NCBI GenBank assembly: GCA_900175165.2
Contig: FWWN02000645.1
Span: forward strand, 1 to 34,573
Source of the DNA: Rhizomucor pusillus
Taxonomy: Eukaryota > Mucoromycota > Mucoromycetes > Mucorales > Lichtheimiaceae
Length of the DNA: 34,573 nt
Reading direction: 5' to 3'
The notes beneath the pieces are model-generated. The model was not told the DNA's origin and made no database searches. It was given only the letters and a program-made list of their open reading frames with translations. Position numbers and translations under genes: made by a program. Position 1 is the first letter of the stretch. Every line of letters begins with the position of its first letter. Positions 33,404-34,573 of this stretch are shown here, one piece after another.

Positions 33404-34180
33404 GTTCATTTACATACATCCCTGCCGGTGTCGTAAACATCGTTACTGATTACAGCGCCACTATTGGTGACTATATAGTAACATATCTAGGTATCAACAA
33501 GATGGCATTCACAGGTTCCACCGTCACTGGCCGCAAGGTTATGGAATCATCTTCTGCAAGCAACCTCAAGAAGCTGCAGACGCCGATCTGGAAATGCAAC
33601 CGCCCACGCATGCGGCGGTGCCTTCAACAGCCATGGACAGAGCTGCAACGCTTTTCACGCATTCTCGTCCAGGAATCAGTACTCGACAAGTTTTTGGAGT
33701 TGTTTGTAAGGCACACAAAGGAAGGCGCAGTTCGACAAGATTACATATAGGATACAGCATTGAACTCGGTCAGAAGAAAGGCGCTACCTTGTACCAAGCG
33801 ACTCTTCGATAAGGGCTACTACATTGAACCAACTATCTTTACAACTGCAAGAAGAACATGCGCATCATGCAGAAAGAAATCTTTGGGCCCGTCGTCCCTA
33901 TTGCTATGTTCTTTTAAGACCGTCAATGAAGCTATCAAGATCGACAGTATGGATTGGCTGGAGGCATCTATACCACCAACCTCGATACCGCCATCAAGGT
34001 TTCAAATGAGAGAAGGCTGGTACTGTCTGGGTTAACTGCTATGATATATTTGATCAAAGCACTCCATTCGGTGGCTACAAGATGAGTGGATTTGGAAAGG
34101 AGTTGGGCAAGTACGCGCTTCAGGAGTACTCTGGCGTAAAGAGTGTCAAGATCCAGCTAAGCAACGGCGGTAACCTGTAA
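33404..34180 (+). pseudogene. Aldehyde dehydrogenase pseudogene (right, longer copy)
   Basis: Plus-strand remains of an NAD(P)-dependent aldehyde dehydrogenase, starting mid-protein at IPAGVVNIVTDY. AFTGSTVTGRKVM (cofactor binding) follows. The stretch with the general-base Glu (ELGGKSP) is deleted after NLKK. The catalytic-Cys segment (GQSCNA) is present but in a different frame from its neighbours. VQESVLDKFLELF, the frame-shifted EIFGP region and [15 protein letters not shown] then follow, ending at TAA 34178-34180. At least four frame changes and the 5' truncation rule out function. From 33842 on it is exactly the same as the left-end copy; the first 440 bases are unique to this side. Confidence 0.88.
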
Positions 34181-34573
34181 CGATACTGTATTCATTTCTC
34201 TGGAGATCTCCAAGTGGGATCAATTCGACCTAGCTAGCGCAGCAAAATCGTCCTTCCTCAAAAGGCACATTCTGTAAAAATTGTATGCTTTCATATTTGT
34301 TTAATCCTAAAAAAACGAAATTGCAAACTGGCTATCAGATTATACCCGTTAAGCATATTATTGTTAGTTTTGGATGCCCGTTTGCGTTCGTATGTTTGCG
34401 GCTCAGTAAATAATATCGGATGCATGTTTTTTCCTTTGAAGAGATCGTACTGTTATATTTCGCTTCGGCACGGTAAATCTTTCCAAGTTTCTACTGGTTA
34501 TTCGCTAGAAACGACAGTTTTAAACTGGCTCCCGATACAATGGTATGACATACTTTAGCTGGCAAGGATTAAC
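33842..34573 (+). repeat. Right arm of the 732-bp inverted repeat
   Basis: Exact reverse complement of 1-732, by direct reading. It contains ALDH pseudogene 3' sequence (33842-34180) and 393 bases downstream. The outer end is the window end, so the true outer boundary of the repeat is not visible. The inner boundary lies inside the ALDH pseudogene, which continues upstream only on this side. Confidence 0.95.

Noticed and set aside
1..34573. The whole window as a giant transposon bounded by terminal inverted repeats
   Set aside because: The interior holds single-copy core genes (SET2, GTR1, NDE1, HUL4, DOCK) and no captain recombinase or transposase near an end. The arm boundary lies inside an ALDH pseudogene, which does not look like a designed element end.
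1..34573. Telomeric repeats, tRNA/rRNA genes or CRISPR arrays
   Set aside because: I looked for telomere-like repeats at the ends, tRNA T-loop motifs and regularly spaced repeats and found none. A dedicated scan for tRNAs could still find one I missed.

Overview
This 34.6 kb window is eukaryotic and looks like an early-diverging fungus, probably Mucoromycota. That placement is an inference from the gene set: a DOCK-family protein, an EF-hand NADH dehydrogenase, a Stc1-domain protein, SET2, GTR1 and HUL4. Introns are short (35-101 bp), with GT-AG ends in all but one case. I rebuilt the spliced models by hand from splice signals, reading frame and family motifs.

Layout, left to right. 1-732 is one arm of an exact 732-bp inverted repeat whose partner is 33842-34573; both carry the 3' part of a broken aldehyde dehydrogenase gene. 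1006-1815 (+) is a METTL21-type methyltransferase. 2039-9224 (+) is a DOCK guanine-exchange factor of about 2364 aa. 9887-11956 (+) is a calcium-binding external NADH dehydrogenase. 12180-12997 (-) is a six-exon Stc1-domain zinc protein that no single open frame reveals. 13000-16500 is gene-poor, with a 266-base N gap and a decayed TnpB/Fanzor-like transposon ORF. 16523-17740 (+) is a LIM-binding (LDB1-type) co-regulator. 18189-18548 (+) is a Helitron helicase C-terminus remnant. 18753-20014 (+) is a FYRN/FYRC chromatin protein, convergent with GTR1 (20108-21493, -). 22180-24070 (-) is a decayed Helitron Rep region. 24314-27011 (-) is SET2. 28624-30048 (+) is a class II-like deacetylase, convergent with the HECT ligase HUL4 (30111-33080, -). 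The right repeat arm closes the window.

The intact genes look like ordinary chromosomal genes rather than cargo of one element. Two themes stand out: nutrient, energy and cytoskeletal signalling (GTR1, DOCK, NDE1), and chromatin or transcription (Stc1-like, LDB1, FYR protein, SET2, deacetylase). I see no strong evidence of a wholly new system. The most notable items are the exact terminal inverted repeat, the Stc1-domain gene with a 13-bp exon, the GC-AG intron after a 9-bp exon in GTR1, the TnpB/Fanzor-like remnant, and the two Helitron pieces flanking the FYR/GTR1 pair.
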